Shown here in pieces: positions 16,863 to 25,840 of a DNA stretch of 64,000 nucleotides (positions within the stretch are counted from its first letter, which is position 1; every line of letters begins with the position of its first letter). This DNA is from Streptomyces sp. WM6378 (GTDB lineage Bacteria > Actinomycetota > Actinomycetes > Streptomycetales > Streptomycetaceae): positions 1 to 64,000 of the forward strand of contig NZ_LGDD01000288.1 of NCBI RefSeq assembly GCF_001279695.1, given 5' to 3'. The notes under the pieces are model-generated. The model saw nothing but the letters and a program-made list of their open reading frames with translations. It was not told the origin of the DNA and did not search any database. Both the position numbers and the translations under genes were made by a program.

Positions 16863-17765
16863 TCAGGCCCCGCACGAGCGGAGGAAGGCGCGGGTGCGCT
16901 CGGCGATCGGCAGGGGCTTGTCCGGGTCGCAGGGGTACATGTCCTGCTCGACGATCGCGAACAGGTCGACGTCCAGATTCTGGGCGGCGGCCAGGACCGG
17001 TTCGAGCGCGGGCACGCCGTGCGGGGGCTCGCACATCACGCCCCGCGCGACGGCGGGCCCGAACGGCGTTCCCTCGGCGCGGACTTGGGCAAGGACCTCC
17101 GGATCGACCTGCTTGAGATGGAGGTAGCCGATCCGCTCCCCGTACGTCTCGATCAGCTTGACGCTGTCGCCGCCGCAGTACGCGTAGTGCCCGGTGTCCA
17201 GGCACAGCGAGACCAGGTCGGAGTCGGTGGCGTGCAGGAAGCGGGCCACGTTCTCCTCGCTGTCGATGTGGGTGTCGGCGTGCGGGTGCACGACGACGCG
17301 CAGGCCGTAGCGGTCCCGCACCTCGCGGGCGAGCCGCTCGGTCTGGCCGGCGAGATCGCGCCACTGCGCGGCGGTCAGCGTGCTGTCCTCCAGGACCTCG
17401 CCGCTCTTGTCGTCGCGCCAGAAGGACGGGATGACCACGAGGTGCCCGGCGCCGGCGGCCTGCGCGAGCGCGGCCACGTCCGCGACGTGCGCCCAGGTCT
17501 TCTCCCACACCGTCGGGCCGTGGTGCAGCCCCGTGAAGACGGTCCCGGCCGAGACCCGTAGATCGCGTACGGCGGTCTCCTCGGCGAGGCGCGCCGGGTC
17601 GGTGGGGAGATAGCCGTACGGTCCGAGTTCGATCCACCGGTAGCCCGCGCCCGCGACCTCGTCGAGGAAGCGCTGCCAGGGGACTTGGCGAGGGTCGTCG
17701 GGAAACCAGACGCCCCAGGAGTCGGGGGCCGAACCGATCCGGATGCGGGTCTTCGCCGTCGTCAT
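16863..17765 (-). CDS. IolE-like sugar phosphate isomerase/inosose dehydratase family TIM barrel
   Basis: A 300-residue TIM barrel of the xylose-isomerase-like superfamily. The N-terminal [14 protein letters not shown] is typical of the inosose dehydratase (IolE) group. Metal ligands are suggested by [37 protein letters not shown] and AIVEQDMYP. It shares an operon with the following Gfo/Idh dehydrogenase (1 base apart) and diverges from iolC, iolB, iolD and mmsA, which suggests dehydration of 2-keto-myo-inositol. GGAAGG lies 9 bases before the ATG. A 5-keto sugar acid isomerase role cannot be excluded. Confidence 0.85.
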   Translation of the reverse strand: MTTAKTRIRIGSAPDSWGVWFPDDPRQVPWQRFLDEVAGAGYRWIELGPYGYLPTDPARLAEETAVRDLRVSAGTVFTGLHHGPTVWEKTWAHVADVAALAQAAGAGHLVVIPSFWRDDKSGEVLEDSTLTAAQWRDLAGQTERLAREVRDRYGLRVVVHPHADTHIDSEENVARFLHATDSDLVSLCLDTGHYAYCGGDSVKLIETYGERIGYLHLKQVDPEVLAQVRAEGTPFGPAVARGVMCEPPHGVPALEPVLAAAQNLDVDLFAIVEQDMYPCDPDKPLPIAERTRAFLRSCGA

Positions 17766-17830
17766 GGGGGCCAGCCTTCCGGGGCCGCGGGAGGAGTGTC
17801 AAGGCTACGTCCGAATGTAAGGACAAAAGA

Positions 17831-17860
17831 TTGACAGGGGTGGCGAACGACGACTAGACC
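17831..17860 (+). promoter_or_regulatory. Promoter of the iolC operon
   Basis: TTGACA (17831-17836), an 18-base spacer and TAGACC (17855-17860) form a good housekeeping-type promoter 39 bases before the iolC ATG. TGTCAA at 17797-17802 on the other side of the divergent gap is its inverted counterpart and could be the -35 (TTGACA) of the leftward dehydrogenase/isomerase operon. ATGTAAGGACAAAA between them is a candidate regulator site; no regulator gene is next to it. Confidence 0.7.
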
Positions 17861-17898
17861 TGGGTGCACCGGCGACCCGGCGACCCGAGGGGACGTGC

Positions 17899-18897
17899 AT
17901 GGACGAGGCTCCGTACGGCACCGAGAACGGCAGTGAGCGCGACCCTGCGTACGACCTGATCACCATGGGCCGGATCGGAGTCGACCTCTACCCCTTGCAG
18001 ACCGGCGTGTCGCTGGCGAAGGTCAGCTCGTTCGGCAAGTTCCTCGGCGGCTCGCCCTCCAACGTGGCGGTCGCCGCGGCCAGGCTCGGCTGCCGCACCG
18101 CCGTCGTCACCCGCACCGGGCGCGACCCCTTCGGCGAGTATCTCCGTACGGAACTGGGCGAGTTCGGGGTGGACGCGCGCTGGGTCACCCCCGTGGACGG
18201 GCTGCCCACGCCCGTCACGTTCTGCGAGGTGTTCCCGCCGGACGACTTCCCGCTGTACTTCTACCGGCTGCCCAAGGCCCCCGATCTGGAGCTGCGGGAG
18301 GGCGAGTTGGACCTCGCGGCGATCCGGGCGGCGCGGATCTTCTGGGTGACGGGGACGGGGCTGTGCGCCGAGCCCAGCCGGAGCGCGACGCTGGCCGCGC
18401 TGGGGGCGCGGGGCGCCCCCGAGAAGGTGGCCACCGTCTTCGACCTCGACTGGCGGCCCATGTTCTGGGCCGATCCCGAGGAGGCCCGGATCCATTATCG
18501 CGCTGCCCTCGCTCACGCCACCGTCGCCGTGGGCAACCTCGACGAGTGCGAGGTCGCGACGGGGACGCGCGAACCCCGGGCCGCCGCCGAGGCACTCCTC
18601 GCCGCGGGGGTCGAGCTCGCCGTCGTCAAGCAGGGCCCCAAGGGCGTGCTCGCCGTGCACCGCGACGGCACGGTCGCCGAGGTGCCGCCGGTGCCGGTCG
18701 ACGTGGTCAACGGGCTCGGCGCGGGCGACGCGTTCGGCGGGGCGCTCTGTCACGGGCTGCTCGCGGGGTGGCCCCTCGAACGCGTCATGCGGTACGCCAA
18801 CGCCGCCGGGGCCATCGTCGCCTCCCGGCTCGCCTGCTCCTCCGCGATGCCGTACCCCGCCGAGGTCGAGCGCGTCCTGGAAGGCGGCCGGGCGTGA
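17899..18897 (+). CDS. iolC: 5-dehydro-2-deoxygluconokinase (PfkB family)
   Basis: A 332-residue PfkB sugar kinase. The N-terminal substrate region reads ITMGRIGVDLYPLQTGVSLAKVSSFGKFLGGSPSNVAVAAARLG, very close to IolC proteins. The C-terminal GLGAGDAFGGALCHGLL holds the catalytic Asp277 and the anion hole. It phosphorylates 2-deoxy-5-keto-gluconate in inositol breakdown. GAGGGGACGTGC precedes the ATG. It begins the rightward operon iolC - aldolase-like - iolB - iolD - mmsA; its stop overlaps the next start (GTGA). The neighbours make IolC far more likely than another PfkB kinase. Confidence 0.92.
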   Translation: MDEAPYGTENGSERDPAYDLITMGRIGVDLYPLQTGVSLAKVSSFGKFLGGSPSNVAVAAARLGCRTAVVTRTGRDPFGEYLRTELGEFGVDARWVTPVDGLPTPVTFCEVFPPDDFPLYFYRLPKAPDLELREGELDLAAIRAARIFWVTGTGLCAEPSRSATLAALGARGAPEKVATVFDLDWRPMFWADPEEARIHYRAALAHATVAVGNLDECEVATGTREPRAAAEALLAAGVELAVVKQGPKGVLAVHRDGTVAEVPPVPVDVVNGLGAGDAFGGALCHGLLAGWPLERVMRYANAAGAIVASRLACSSAMPYPAEVERVLEGGRA

Positions 18898-19781
18898 GCG
18901 CCGAACTCGGACCCGGCGGGCTCGCCCGGCTGCGGGCCCGCCACCCCGAAGCCGTCGCCGAGGCCGCCGCCCGCCGGGTGCGCAGACCGCTGCTCCGCGG
19001 CGACGGCGGGCGGCTGATGGTGATCGCCGCCGACCATCCGGCCCGGGGCGCGCTCGGCGTCGGCGCCAACGGGCTCGCCATGGCCGACCGGGGCGACCTG
19101 CTCGACCGGCTCCGGCTCGCGCTCTCGCGGCCCGGCGTCGACGGCGTGCTCGCCGGCGCCGACGTCCTGGAGGACCTGCTGCTGCTCGGCGCCCTGGAGG
19201 ACAAGGTCGTCATCGGCTCCATGAACCGCGGCGGCCTCGCCGGAGCCGCCTTCGAACTCGACGACCGCTTCACCGGCCACCGCGCCCAGGACCTCGACCG
19301 GCTCGGCTTCGACGCGGGAAAACTCCTGCTCAGGATCGACTACGAGGACGCCGGTTCGCTCGACACGCTGCACGCGGCGGCCCGCGCCGTCGACGAGATG
19401 GCCGAGCGCCGACTCCCGGTATTCGTCGAGCCGTTCATCTGCCATCGCCGAGGAGGACGGATTCGCAACGACCTCTCCGCCGAGGCCGTCACCCGGTCCA
19501 TCGCCATCGCCTCGGGCCTCGCCGGCACCTCCGCGTACACCTGGCTGAAGGTGCCCGTCACCGAGAACCCGGACGACATGGCCGAGGTCATGGCCGCCAG
19601 CACGCTGCCCGCGGTGCTGCTCGGCGGCGACATAGGGGACGACCAGGACGCGGCCTTCGAGAAGTGGCGCGGGGCGCTGCACCTGCCCACCGTGCAGGGC
19701 CTGGTCGCAGGGCGCTCGCTGCTCTATCCGGCCGACGGCGATGTGGCGGCGGCCGTCGATACCGCCGTCGGGCTGCTGTAG
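18894..19781 (+). CDS. Cgl0158-type (beta/alpha)8-barrel protein of inositol loci (aldolase-like)
   Basis: A 295-residue TIM-barrel protein of the DeoC/FbaB-like superfamily regularly found in actinobacterial inositol clusters. Notable stretches are LMVIAADHPARGALG, GVDGVLAGADVLEDLLLLGALEDKVVIGSMNRGGL, FDAGKLLLRIDYED, VFVEPF and AYTWLKVPVTENPDD (a plausible Schiff-base Lys), then GLVAGRSLLYP at the phosphate site. It may perform the aldol cleavage of 2-deoxy-5-keto-gluconate-6-phosphate that IolJ does elsewhere; no IolJ is present here, so this is inference. The GTG start overlaps the iolC stop. Confidence 0.82.
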   Translation: MSAELGPGGLARLRARHPEAVAEAAARRVRRPLLRGDGGRLMVIAADHPARGALGVGANGLAMADRGDLLDRLRLALSRPGVDGVLAGADVLEDLLLLGALEDKVVIGSMNRGGLAGAAFELDDRFTGHRAQDLDRLGFDAGKLLLRIDYEDAGSLDTLHAAARAVDEMAERRLPVFVEPFICHRRGGRIRNDLSAEAVTRSIAIASGLAGTSAYTWLKVPVTENPDDMAEVMAASTLPAVLLGGDIGDDQDAAFEKWRGALHLPTVQGLVAGRSLLYPADGDVAAAVDTAVGLL

Positions 19782-19797
19782 GGGGTAGGAGTCGGAC

Positions 19798-20613
19798 ATG
19801 GATCACCAAGGACTGCTCGTACGGGCCGGGGACGCGGCCCGCGATGCGTATGCCGTAGACATCGACCCCGAGCGGGCGGGGTGGAGGTATTCCTCCCTGC
19901 GCGTGCTCGACCTGCCGCCGGGCGGCTCGCACCGCCTTGACTCCGGGGACAGCGAGTGGCTCGTGGTGCCGCTCGACGGCGGCTGTACGGTGCGCACCGA
20001 CGGACAGGCCCTCGAACTGCTCGGCCGCAAGGGCGTGTTCGAAGGACCGACCGACTTCGCCTATGTGCCGCGTGACGCGCACACCCAGATCACCTCCGGC
20101 GCGGGAGGCCGTTTCGCCCTGGCAGGAGCGCGGTGCGAGCGACGACTCCCCGCTCGCCGCGGCCCCGCGCCGGAGGTACCCGTCGAAGCGAGGGGCTCCG
20201 GAAACTGTTCCCGTACGGTCCGCAACTTCGCCTCGGCGGACGCCTTCGCCTGCGACCGGCTCATCGCCGTGGAGGTGATCACACCCGGCGGCAACTGGTC
20301 CTCGTACCCGCCGCACAAGCACGACGAGCACCTGCCCGGCCGGGAGAGCGAGCTGGAGGAGATCTACTACTTCGCGTTCGAGCGCCCCGGCGGCTACGGC
20401 TACCAGCGGATCTCGCCGTCCCGCGACGGCGGCGCCGACCTCCTCGCCGAGGTGCGCACCGGTGACGCCGTGCTCGTGCCGGACGGCTGGCACGGGCCGT
20501 CCATCGCCCAGCCCGGCAACGCCATGTACTACCTGAACGTGATGGCGGGCCCGGGGCAGGAACGGGAGTGGAAGATCTCCTTCCACCCCGACCACGTGGA
20601 GGGATACCAGTGA
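19798..20613 (+). CDS. iolB: 5-deoxy-glucuronate isomerase
   Basis: A 271-residue bicupin isomerase that converts 5-deoxy-glucuronate to 2-deoxy-5-keto-gluconate. The metal-binding set is in the second cupin: HKHDEH (His173, His175), ELEEIYYFAFERPGGYGYQR and the later VLVPDGWHGPSIAQPG. The N-terminal half (SSLRVLDLPPGGSH) is the other cupin. It sits between the aldolase-like gene and iolD, and the iolD GTG overlaps its stop. Family and context agree fully. It is slightly shorter than the usual about 290 residues, with no missing motif seen. Confidence 0.93.
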   Translation: MDHQGLLVRAGDAARDAYAVDIDPERAGWRYSSLRVLDLPPGGSHRLDSGDSEWLVVPLDGGCTVRTDGQALELLGRKGVFEGPTDFAYVPRDAHTQITSGAGGRFALAGARCERRLPARRGPAPEVPVEARGSGNCSRTVRNFASADAFACDRLIAVEVITPGGNWSSYPPHKHDEHLPGRESELEEIYYFAFERPGGYGYQRISPSRDGGADLLAEVRTGDAVLVPDGWHGPSIAQPGNAMYYLNVMAGPGQEREWKISFHPDHVEGYQ

Positions 20614-22493
20614 CCGGTACGACGCGCCGCCTCACCACCGCACAGGCGCTGATCGCCTTCCTGGCCCGCCAGTACACCGCCCGCGACGGCGTCAACCACC
20701 GTCTGATCGCCGCCACTTGGGGCATCTTCGGGCACGGCAACGTCGCCGGGATCGGGCAGGCGCTCCTCGAATCCGGGCCTGACACGATGCCCTTCCATCA
20801 GGGCCGCAACGAGCAGGCCATGGTGCACGCCGCCGTCGGCCACGCCCGCCAGTCCGGCCGGCTCTCCGCGCACGCCGTGACCACCTCCATCGGCCCCGGC
20901 GCCACCAACCTGGTCACGGGCGCGGCCCTGGCCACCATCAACCACCTCCCGGTGCTGCTCCTGCCCGGCGACACCTTCGCCGGCCGCCCCGCCGATCCGG
21001 TCCTTCAACAGCTCGAAGTCCCGTACGCGGGCGACGTGTCGGTCAACGACTGCCTGCGCCCGGTCTCCCGCTACTTCGACCGCGTCACCCGCCCCGAGGC
21101 GCTGATCCCGGCCGCCCTGAACGCGATGGGCGTCCTGACCGACCCCGCGAACACCGGCGCCGTCACGCTCGCACTGCCGCAGGACGTCCAGGCGCAGGCG
21201 TACGACTGGCCGGAGGAGTTCTTCCGGGAGCGGGTCTGGCAGGTGCGGGCCCCGGCCGTCGACCCCGATGAACTGGCAGGAGCGGTACGCGAGTTGGGGC
21301 AGGCCCGGCGGCCGCTGATCGTCGCCGGGGGCGGGGTGCGGCACGCCCTGGCGCAGGACGTGCTCGGCGCGTTCGCCGAGGACACCGGCATCCCGGTCGC
21401 GAGCACCCAGGCGGGCAAGGGCGCGCTGCTCCACGACCACCCCCGCGACGTCGGCGGCATCGGCCACACCGGCACGGCCGCCGCCGACGAACTGGCCCGC
21501 ACCGCCGACGTGGTGCTCGGCGTCGGCACCCGCTGGACCGACTTCACGACCGCCTCCGCCACCCTCTTCCAGAACCCGGACGTCCGCTTCGTCAACCTGA
21601 ACGTCCGCTCCGCCGACGCGCTCAAGATGGGCGGCCGGCAACTGGTCGGGGACGCCCGCACGGGCCTGGCCGCCCTGCACGAGGCGCTGAAGGGGTACCA
21701 AGTACCGGCGGCGTACGAGGCCGAGTGCGCGCGGCTGAAGGCGGCGTGGGAGGCGCGGGTGGACGCCGCCTACACGCCCGCGTCCGACGACGCGCGCCCC
21801 ACCCAGGCCCAAGTCCTCGGCGTACTCGACACGTTGGTCACCGGGGACGACATCCTGATCAACGCGGCGGGCTCGCTCCCCGGCGACCTCCACAAGCTGT
21901 GGCGGACCCGCTCGCGCGACCAGTACCACGTCGAATACGGCTACTCCTGCATGGGCTACGAGATCCCCGCCGCCATCGGAGTCGCCCTCGCGGCGCCCGG
22001 GCGGCCGGTGTGGGCCCTGGTCGGCGACGGTACGTACCTGATGAATCCGACCGAAATCGTCACCGCCGTGCAGGAGAACATCCCCATCAAGGTGGTGATC
22101 CTCCAAAACCATGGGTACGCCTCGATCGGCGGGCTCTCGGATGCGGTGGGGGGTGAGCGGTTCGGCACGGCGTACCGGTTCCGCGCGCCGGACGGGACGT
22201 ACGGCGGTGCTCCGCTGCCGGTCGACCTGGCGGCCAACGCGGCCTCGCTCGGGATGCGGGTGCTGCGCGCCGAAACGGTGCGTGACCTGCGGGAAGCCCT
22301 CGCGCAGGCGCGCCGCTCGGACGTCCCCACATGTGTCTACGTGGAGACCGAAACGCCCGACACAGTGTCGGGCCCGCCCCCGGCCCAGGCGTGGTGGGAT
22401 GTGCCCGTGGCCGAGACCGCGACCCGCACGTCGGCGGTCACGGCCCGCGAGGAGTACGAACGGCACGTCACCGCCCGACGCCGCCATCTGTGA
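20610..22493 (+). CDS. iolD: 3D-(3,5/4)-trihydroxycyclohexane-1,2-dione hydrolase (ThDP-dependent)
   Basis: A 627-residue thiamine-diphosphate enzyme that opens the inositol ring. Glu68 in HQGRNEQAMVHAAVGHA is the cofactor-activating glutamate. The central domain has AGGGVRHALAQDVLGAFAED. The ThDP/Mg motif starts at GDGTYLMNPTEIVTA (residue 472 on) and ends at VVILQNHGYASIGGLSD. It is homologous to acetolactate synthases, but ITFARALIRFL-like N-terminal text (here LTTAQALIAFLARQYTARDG) and the context identify IolD. The GTG start at 20610 overlaps the iolB stop, with GTGGAGGG upstream. Confidence 0.94.
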   Translation: MTGTTRRLTTAQALIAFLARQYTARDGVNHRLIAATWGIFGHGNVAGIGQALLESGPDTMPFHQGRNEQAMVHAAVGHARQSGRLSAHAVTTSIGPGATNLVTGAALATINHLPVLLLPGDTFAGRPADPVLQQLEVPYAGDVSVNDCLRPVSRYFDRVTRPEALIPAALNAMGVLTDPANTGAVTLALPQDVQAQAYDWPEEFFRERVWQVRAPAVDPDELAGAVRELGQARRPLIVAGGGVRHALAQDVLGAFAEDTGIPVASTQAGKGALLHDHPRDVGGIGHTGTAAADELARTADVVLGVGTRWTDFTTASATLFQNPDVRFVNLNVRSADALKMGGRQLVGDARTGLAALHEALKGYQVPAAYEAECARLKAAWEARVDAAYTPASDDARPTQAQVLGVLDTLVTGDDILINAAGSLPGDLHKLWRTRSRDQYHVEYGYSCMGYEIPAAIGVALAAPGRPVWALVGDGTYLMNPTEIVTAVQENIPIKVVILQNHGYASIGGLSDAVGGERFGTAYRFRAPDGTYGGAPLPVDLAANAASLGMRVLRAETVRDLREALAQARRSDVPTCVYVETETPDTVSGPPPAQAWWDVPVAETATRTSAVTAREEYERHVTARRRHL

Positions 22494-22507
22494 AGGAGCA
22501 CTTGGAC

Positions 22508-24010
22508 ATGACGAAGACCGTCCACCACTGGATCGGTGGCAAGACAGTCGAGGGCACGTCGGGCAGCTTCGGCCCGGTGACCGACCCGGCGACCGGCGCG
22601 GTCACCACGCAGGTCGCCTTCGCGTCGGTGGAGGAGGTGGACCAGGCCGTGGCCACCGCCAAGACGGCGTACGCCACCTGGGGCACGTCCTCGCTGGCCC
22701 AGCGCACCACCGTCCTCTTCAAGTTCCGGGCGCTGCTCGACGCGAACCGGGACGCCATCGCCGAGCTGATCACCGCCGAGCACGGCAAGGTGCACTCGGA
22801 CGCGCTCGGCGAGGTCGCCCGCGGTCTGGAGATCGTGGACCTGGCCTGCGGCATCACCACGCAGCTCAAGGGCGAGCTGTCCACGCAGGTCTCCAGCCGG
22901 GTCGACGTGGCCTCCATCCGCCAGCCGCTGGGCGTCGTCGCGGGCATCACGCCGTTCAACTTCCCGGCGATGGTGCCGATGTGGATGTTCCCGCTCGCCA
23001 TCGCGTGCGGCAACACGTTCATCCTGAAGCCCTCGGAGAAGGACCCGTCGGCGTCGATGAAGATCGCCGAACTGCTCGCCGAGGCGGGCCTGCCCGACGG
23101 CGTCTTCAACGTCCTGCACGGCGACAAGGTGGCCGTCGACGCGCTGCTCGCCCACCCGGACGTGGCCGCGATCTCCTTCGTCGGCTCGACCCCGATCGCC
23201 CGCTACATCCACACCACCGCCTCCGCGAACGGCAAGCGGGTGCAGGCGCTCGGCGGCGCCAAGAACCACATGCTGGTCCTTCCGGACGCCGACCTGGACG
23301 CGGCGGCCGACGCCGCCGTCTCGGCCGCGTACGGCTCGGCGGGCGAGCGCTGCATGGCGATCTCCGCGGTGGTCGCCGTCGGCGCGATCGGCGACGAACT
23401 GGTGGAGAAGATCCGCGAGCGGGCCGAGAAGATCAAGATCGGCCCCGGCAACGACCCGGCGTCCGAGATGGGCCCGCTGATCACCGCGGCCCATCGCGAC
23501 AAGGTCGCGTCGTACGTCGCGGGCGCGGCCGCCCAGGGCTCCGAGATCGTCCTGGACGGCACCGGCTACACCGTCGAGGGCTTCGAGAACGGTCACTGGA
23601 TCGGCCTGTCCCTCCTGGACCACGTGCCCACCTCGGCCGACGCCTACCGGGACGAGATCTTCGGCCCGGTCCTGTGCGTGCTGCGCGCCGAGACGTACGA
23701 GGAGGGCCTGGCGCTGATCAACGCCTCCCCGTTCGGCAACGGCACCGCGATCTTCACCCGGGACGGCGGCGCGGCCCGCCGCTTCCAGCTGGAGGTCGAG
23801 GCCGGCATGGTCGGCGTGAACGTGCCGATCCCGGTGCCGGTGGGCTACCACTCCTTCGGCGGCTGGAAGGACTCGCTCTTCGGCGACCACCACATCTACG
23901 GCAACGACGGCACGCACTTCTACACCCGGGGCAAGGTCGTCACAACCCGCTGGCCGGACCCGGCCGACGGCCCGTCGGGCGTGGACCTGGGCTTCCCGCG
24001 GAACCACTGA
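22508..24010 (+). CDS. mmsA: CoA-acylating methylmalonate-semialdehyde dehydrogenase
   Basis: A 500-residue aldehyde dehydrogenase of the MmsA/IolA group. It converts malonate (or methylmalonate) semialdehyde with CoA and NAD+ to acetyl- or propionyl-CoA, ending both inositol and valine breakdown. Signature stretches are GVVAGITPFNFPAMVPMWMFPLAIA, the NAD site FVGSTPIARYI, KNHMLVLPDADLD and catalytic Cys282 in SAGERCMAIS, then GMVGVNVPIPVPVGYHSFGGWK. AAGGAG overlaps the iolD stop and lies about 9 bases before the ATG. It ends the iol operon; a strong terminator follows. Confidence 0.95.
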   Translation: MTKTVHHWIGGKTVEGTSGSFGPVTDPATGAVTTQVAFASVEEVDQAVATAKTAYATWGTSSLAQRTTVLFKFRALLDANRDAIAELITAEHGKVHSDALGEVARGLEIVDLACGITTQLKGELSTQVSSRVDVASIRQPLGVVAGITPFNFPAMVPMWMFPLAIACGNTFILKPSEKDPSASMKIAELLAEAGLPDGVFNVLHGDKVAVDALLAHPDVAAISFVGSTPIARYIHTTASANGKRVQALGGAKNHMLVLPDADLDAAADAAVSAAYGSAGERCMAISAVVAVGAIGDELVEKIRERAEKIKIGPGNDPASEMGPLITAAHRDKVASYVAGAAAQGSEIVLDGTGYTVEGFENGHWIGLSLLDHVPTSADAYRDEIFGPVLCVLRAETYEEGLALINASPFGNGTAIFTRDGGAARRFQLEVEAGMVGVNVPIPVPVGYHSFGGWKDSLFGDHHIYGNDGTHFYTRGKVVTTRWPDPADGPSGVDLGFPRNH

Positions 24011-24025
24011 CCGCCTGATCCGCCA

Positions 24026-24070
24026 CGGCCGCCGCCCGCCCCCTGAAGAAAGGGGTGCGGGCGGCGGCCG
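24026..24070 (+). terminator. Terminator of the iol/mmsA operon
   Basis: CGGCCGCCGCCCGCCCCCT (24026-24044) pairs with AGGGGTGCGGGCGGCGGCCG (24051-24070) around GAAGAA, starting 16 bases after the mmsA stop. Confidence 0.85.
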
Positions 24071-24105
24071 TCGCCGTACCCGGCCGGTCGAGCGGCAACC
24101 GGAGC

Positions 24106-24158
24106 GTCCGTACGCGTCAGTACGCGCCCGTACCGGTCCGTACGCGTCCGTACCGCGG
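24106..24158. repeat. GTCCGTACGCGTC repeats and hairpins between mmsA and the permease
   Basis: GTCCGTACGCGTC recurs 30 bases apart (24106, 24136) among further CGTAC units. Beyond it, the rest of this 411-base gap holds a small hairpin (TGACGCCGAAAACCGGCGTTCA, 24232-24253) and an inverted repeat CCGCAGGT-N12-ACCTGCGG (24275-24302), then direct repeats next to the permease start. No gene is seen in the gap. Confidence 0.55.
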
Positions 24159-24388
24159 AAAGTTGCCGACGAACTTCGGCCCGCGCGCTGCGGTTCCCGT
24201 ACCGGCCGAACTTCATGCCTTGACGCGTTCTTGACGCCGAAAACCGGCGTTCAGGCGGGACGGATCTTCGGATTCCGCAGGTAACCCGCTATTGACCTGC
24301 GGTTCTGCGAAGGATTCCATGACGTCCACCCGGGAGCCACCGAACCACTTTCACCACCCCGCCTCTGGAGGCGATACCGCTCCCGCGC

Positions 24389-24420
24389 ATCGGAACCGCA
24401 CCAGTCGATCGGAACCGCAC
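24389..24420 (+). promoter_or_regulatory. 13-bp direct repeat abutting the permease start codon
   Basis: ATCGGAACCGCAC occurs at 24389-24401 and 24408-24420, a 19-base period; the second copy ends 1 base before the ATG at 24422 and covers the ribosome-binding region. It could bind a protein as two same-face sites or simply be a local duplication. Confidence 0.4.
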
Positions 24421-24421
24421 G

Positions 24422-25819
24422 ATGACGGAAACGCTCAGCGCCCCCCAGGCGCTCGCCCCCGCGACCGGCCCCACCCCGCAGAAGCTCAAGCGTTCCATCG
24501 GCGTCGTGGGCGGCACCCTCCTCACGCTGTCCTGCGTGACGCCCGCCTCCACCCTGTTCGTCGTCGTGCCCGACCTCTTCGCCACCCTCGGCACCTACAC
24601 CGCGCTCACCATCGCGATCGGCTCGCTGCTCTGTATCGGCGTCGCCTTCTGCTACTCGGAACTGGGCACCCTCATCCCCAGCGCCGGCGGCGAGTACGCC
24701 ATGGTGTCGACGATGGCGGGGCGGCTCGCCGGCTGGCTGGTGTTCGTCCTCTCGCTGCTCGTCGTGATGATCGTGCCGCCCGTCATCGCGATGGGCACCG
24801 CCGACTACCTCGCGCCGATCGTGCACATACCGGCGCCGCTGGCCGGCGCCGGCGTCATGCTGCTCGCCACCCTGGCCGGCCTGCTCGACCTGCGCGCCAA
24901 CGCCTGGATCACCGGAATCTTCCTCGTACTCGAAGTCGTCGCGGCCGGAGTCGTCGCCGTACTCGGCTTCGCCCACAGCGAGCGCGGCGCCTCGGCCCTC
25001 GTGCACGGCTCGGTCGCCACGGACGGCGGTGCGCCGTCCACGGTCACCGCGATGATGGTGATCTCCGGACTCGCCATCGCCCTCTTCATCACCCAGGGCT
25101 TCTCGACCGCCGTGTACCTGTCGGAGGAGCTGGAGCACCCGCGGCGCAACGTCGCCCGCACCGTGCTCGCCACCCTCGCCATCTCAACCGCCGTGATCCT
25201 GGTGCCCGTTGTGGCCATCACGATGGGCGCCCCCGATCTCGCGGCGCTCACCAGCGGCAACCTCAGCGACATGGTCGCCGCCTGGTCGAACTCCGCGGTC
25301 GGCACCTTCGTCAGCCTCTGCGTCGCGCTCGCCATCATCAACGCGGGCATCGTCATGGTCATCCAGAACTCCCGCGTCCTGTTCGCCTCCGCCCGCGACA
25401 AGGCCTGGCCCGAGCCGGTCAACCGGGGCCTGTCGCGGCTCGGCCGGTTCGGCTCCCCGTGGGTGGCCACCCTCCTGGTCGGCGTCCCCGGCGCGGCCCT
25501 GTGCTTCGTCAAGCTCGACACCCTCTACGGCGTCACCGGCGTCTCCGTCACCGCCATGTACCTGCTGGTCGCGGTCGCCGCCCTGCTCTGCCGGCGCGGC
25601 TCGCACAAGGACGTCCCGGCCTGGCGGATGCCGCTGTGGCCCGCGGTGCCGGTCCTCCTCATCGCCGTACTCGCCTACATCCTGACCCAGCAGGAGACCC
25701 AGTACCTGCTGTGGACCGGCGGCATCACCGCGGTCGCCACCCTGTACTGGGCGCTGTACCTGCGGCCGCGCCGCGAGACCCGCTGGCTGGTGAGCATCCC
25801 CGAGGACGCCCGGGTCTGA
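24422..25819 (+). CDS. APC superfamily amino acid permease
   Basis: A 465-residue integral membrane transporter with about 12 helices. The first helix region is SIGVVGGTLLTLSCVTPASTLFVVVP, the loop after helix 2 has the family motif PSAGGEYAMVS, and VMIQNSRVLFASARDKAWPEPVNRGLSRL-type text marks the cytoplasmic loop after helix 8. It probably imports an amino acid or related amine by cation symport; the substrate is not readable. It starts 411 bases after mmsA, so it is not part of the iol operon. No strong Shine-Dalgarno sequence precedes this ATG, and the start is chosen by homology. Confidence 0.87.
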   Translation: MTETLSAPQALAPATGPTPQKLKRSIGVVGGTLLTLSCVTPASTLFVVVPDLFATLGTYTALTIAIGSLLCIGVAFCYSELGTLIPSAGGEYAMVSTMAGRLAGWLVFVLSLLVVMIVPPVIAMGTADYLAPIVHIPAPLAGAGVMLLATLAGLLDLRANAWITGIFLVLEVVAAGVVAVLGFAHSERGASALVHGSVATDGGAPSTVTAMMVISGLAIALFITQGFSTAVYLSEELEHPRRNVARTVLATLAISTAVILVPVVAITMGAPDLAALTSGNLSDMVAAWSNSAVGTFVSLCVALAIINAGIVMVIQNSRVLFASARDKAWPEPVNRGLSRLGRFGSPWVATLLVGVPGAALCFVKLDTLYGVTGVSVTAMYLLVAVAALLCRRGSHKDVPAWRMPLWPAVPVLLIAVLAYILTQQETQYLLWTGGITAVATLYWALYLRPRRETRWLVSIPEDARV

Positions 25820-25828
25820 GGCATTGCC

Positions 25829-25834
25829 TAGGGT
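25829..25834 (+). promoter_or_regulatory. Leaderless-type -10 box
   Basis: TAGGGT ends 6 bases before the ATG at 25841 (TAGGGT-GGGTCC-ATG), only 9 bases after the permease stop. No ribosome-binding site is present, so the following gene probably has its own leaderless promoter. Confidence 0.55.
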
Positions 25835-25840
25835 GGGTCC

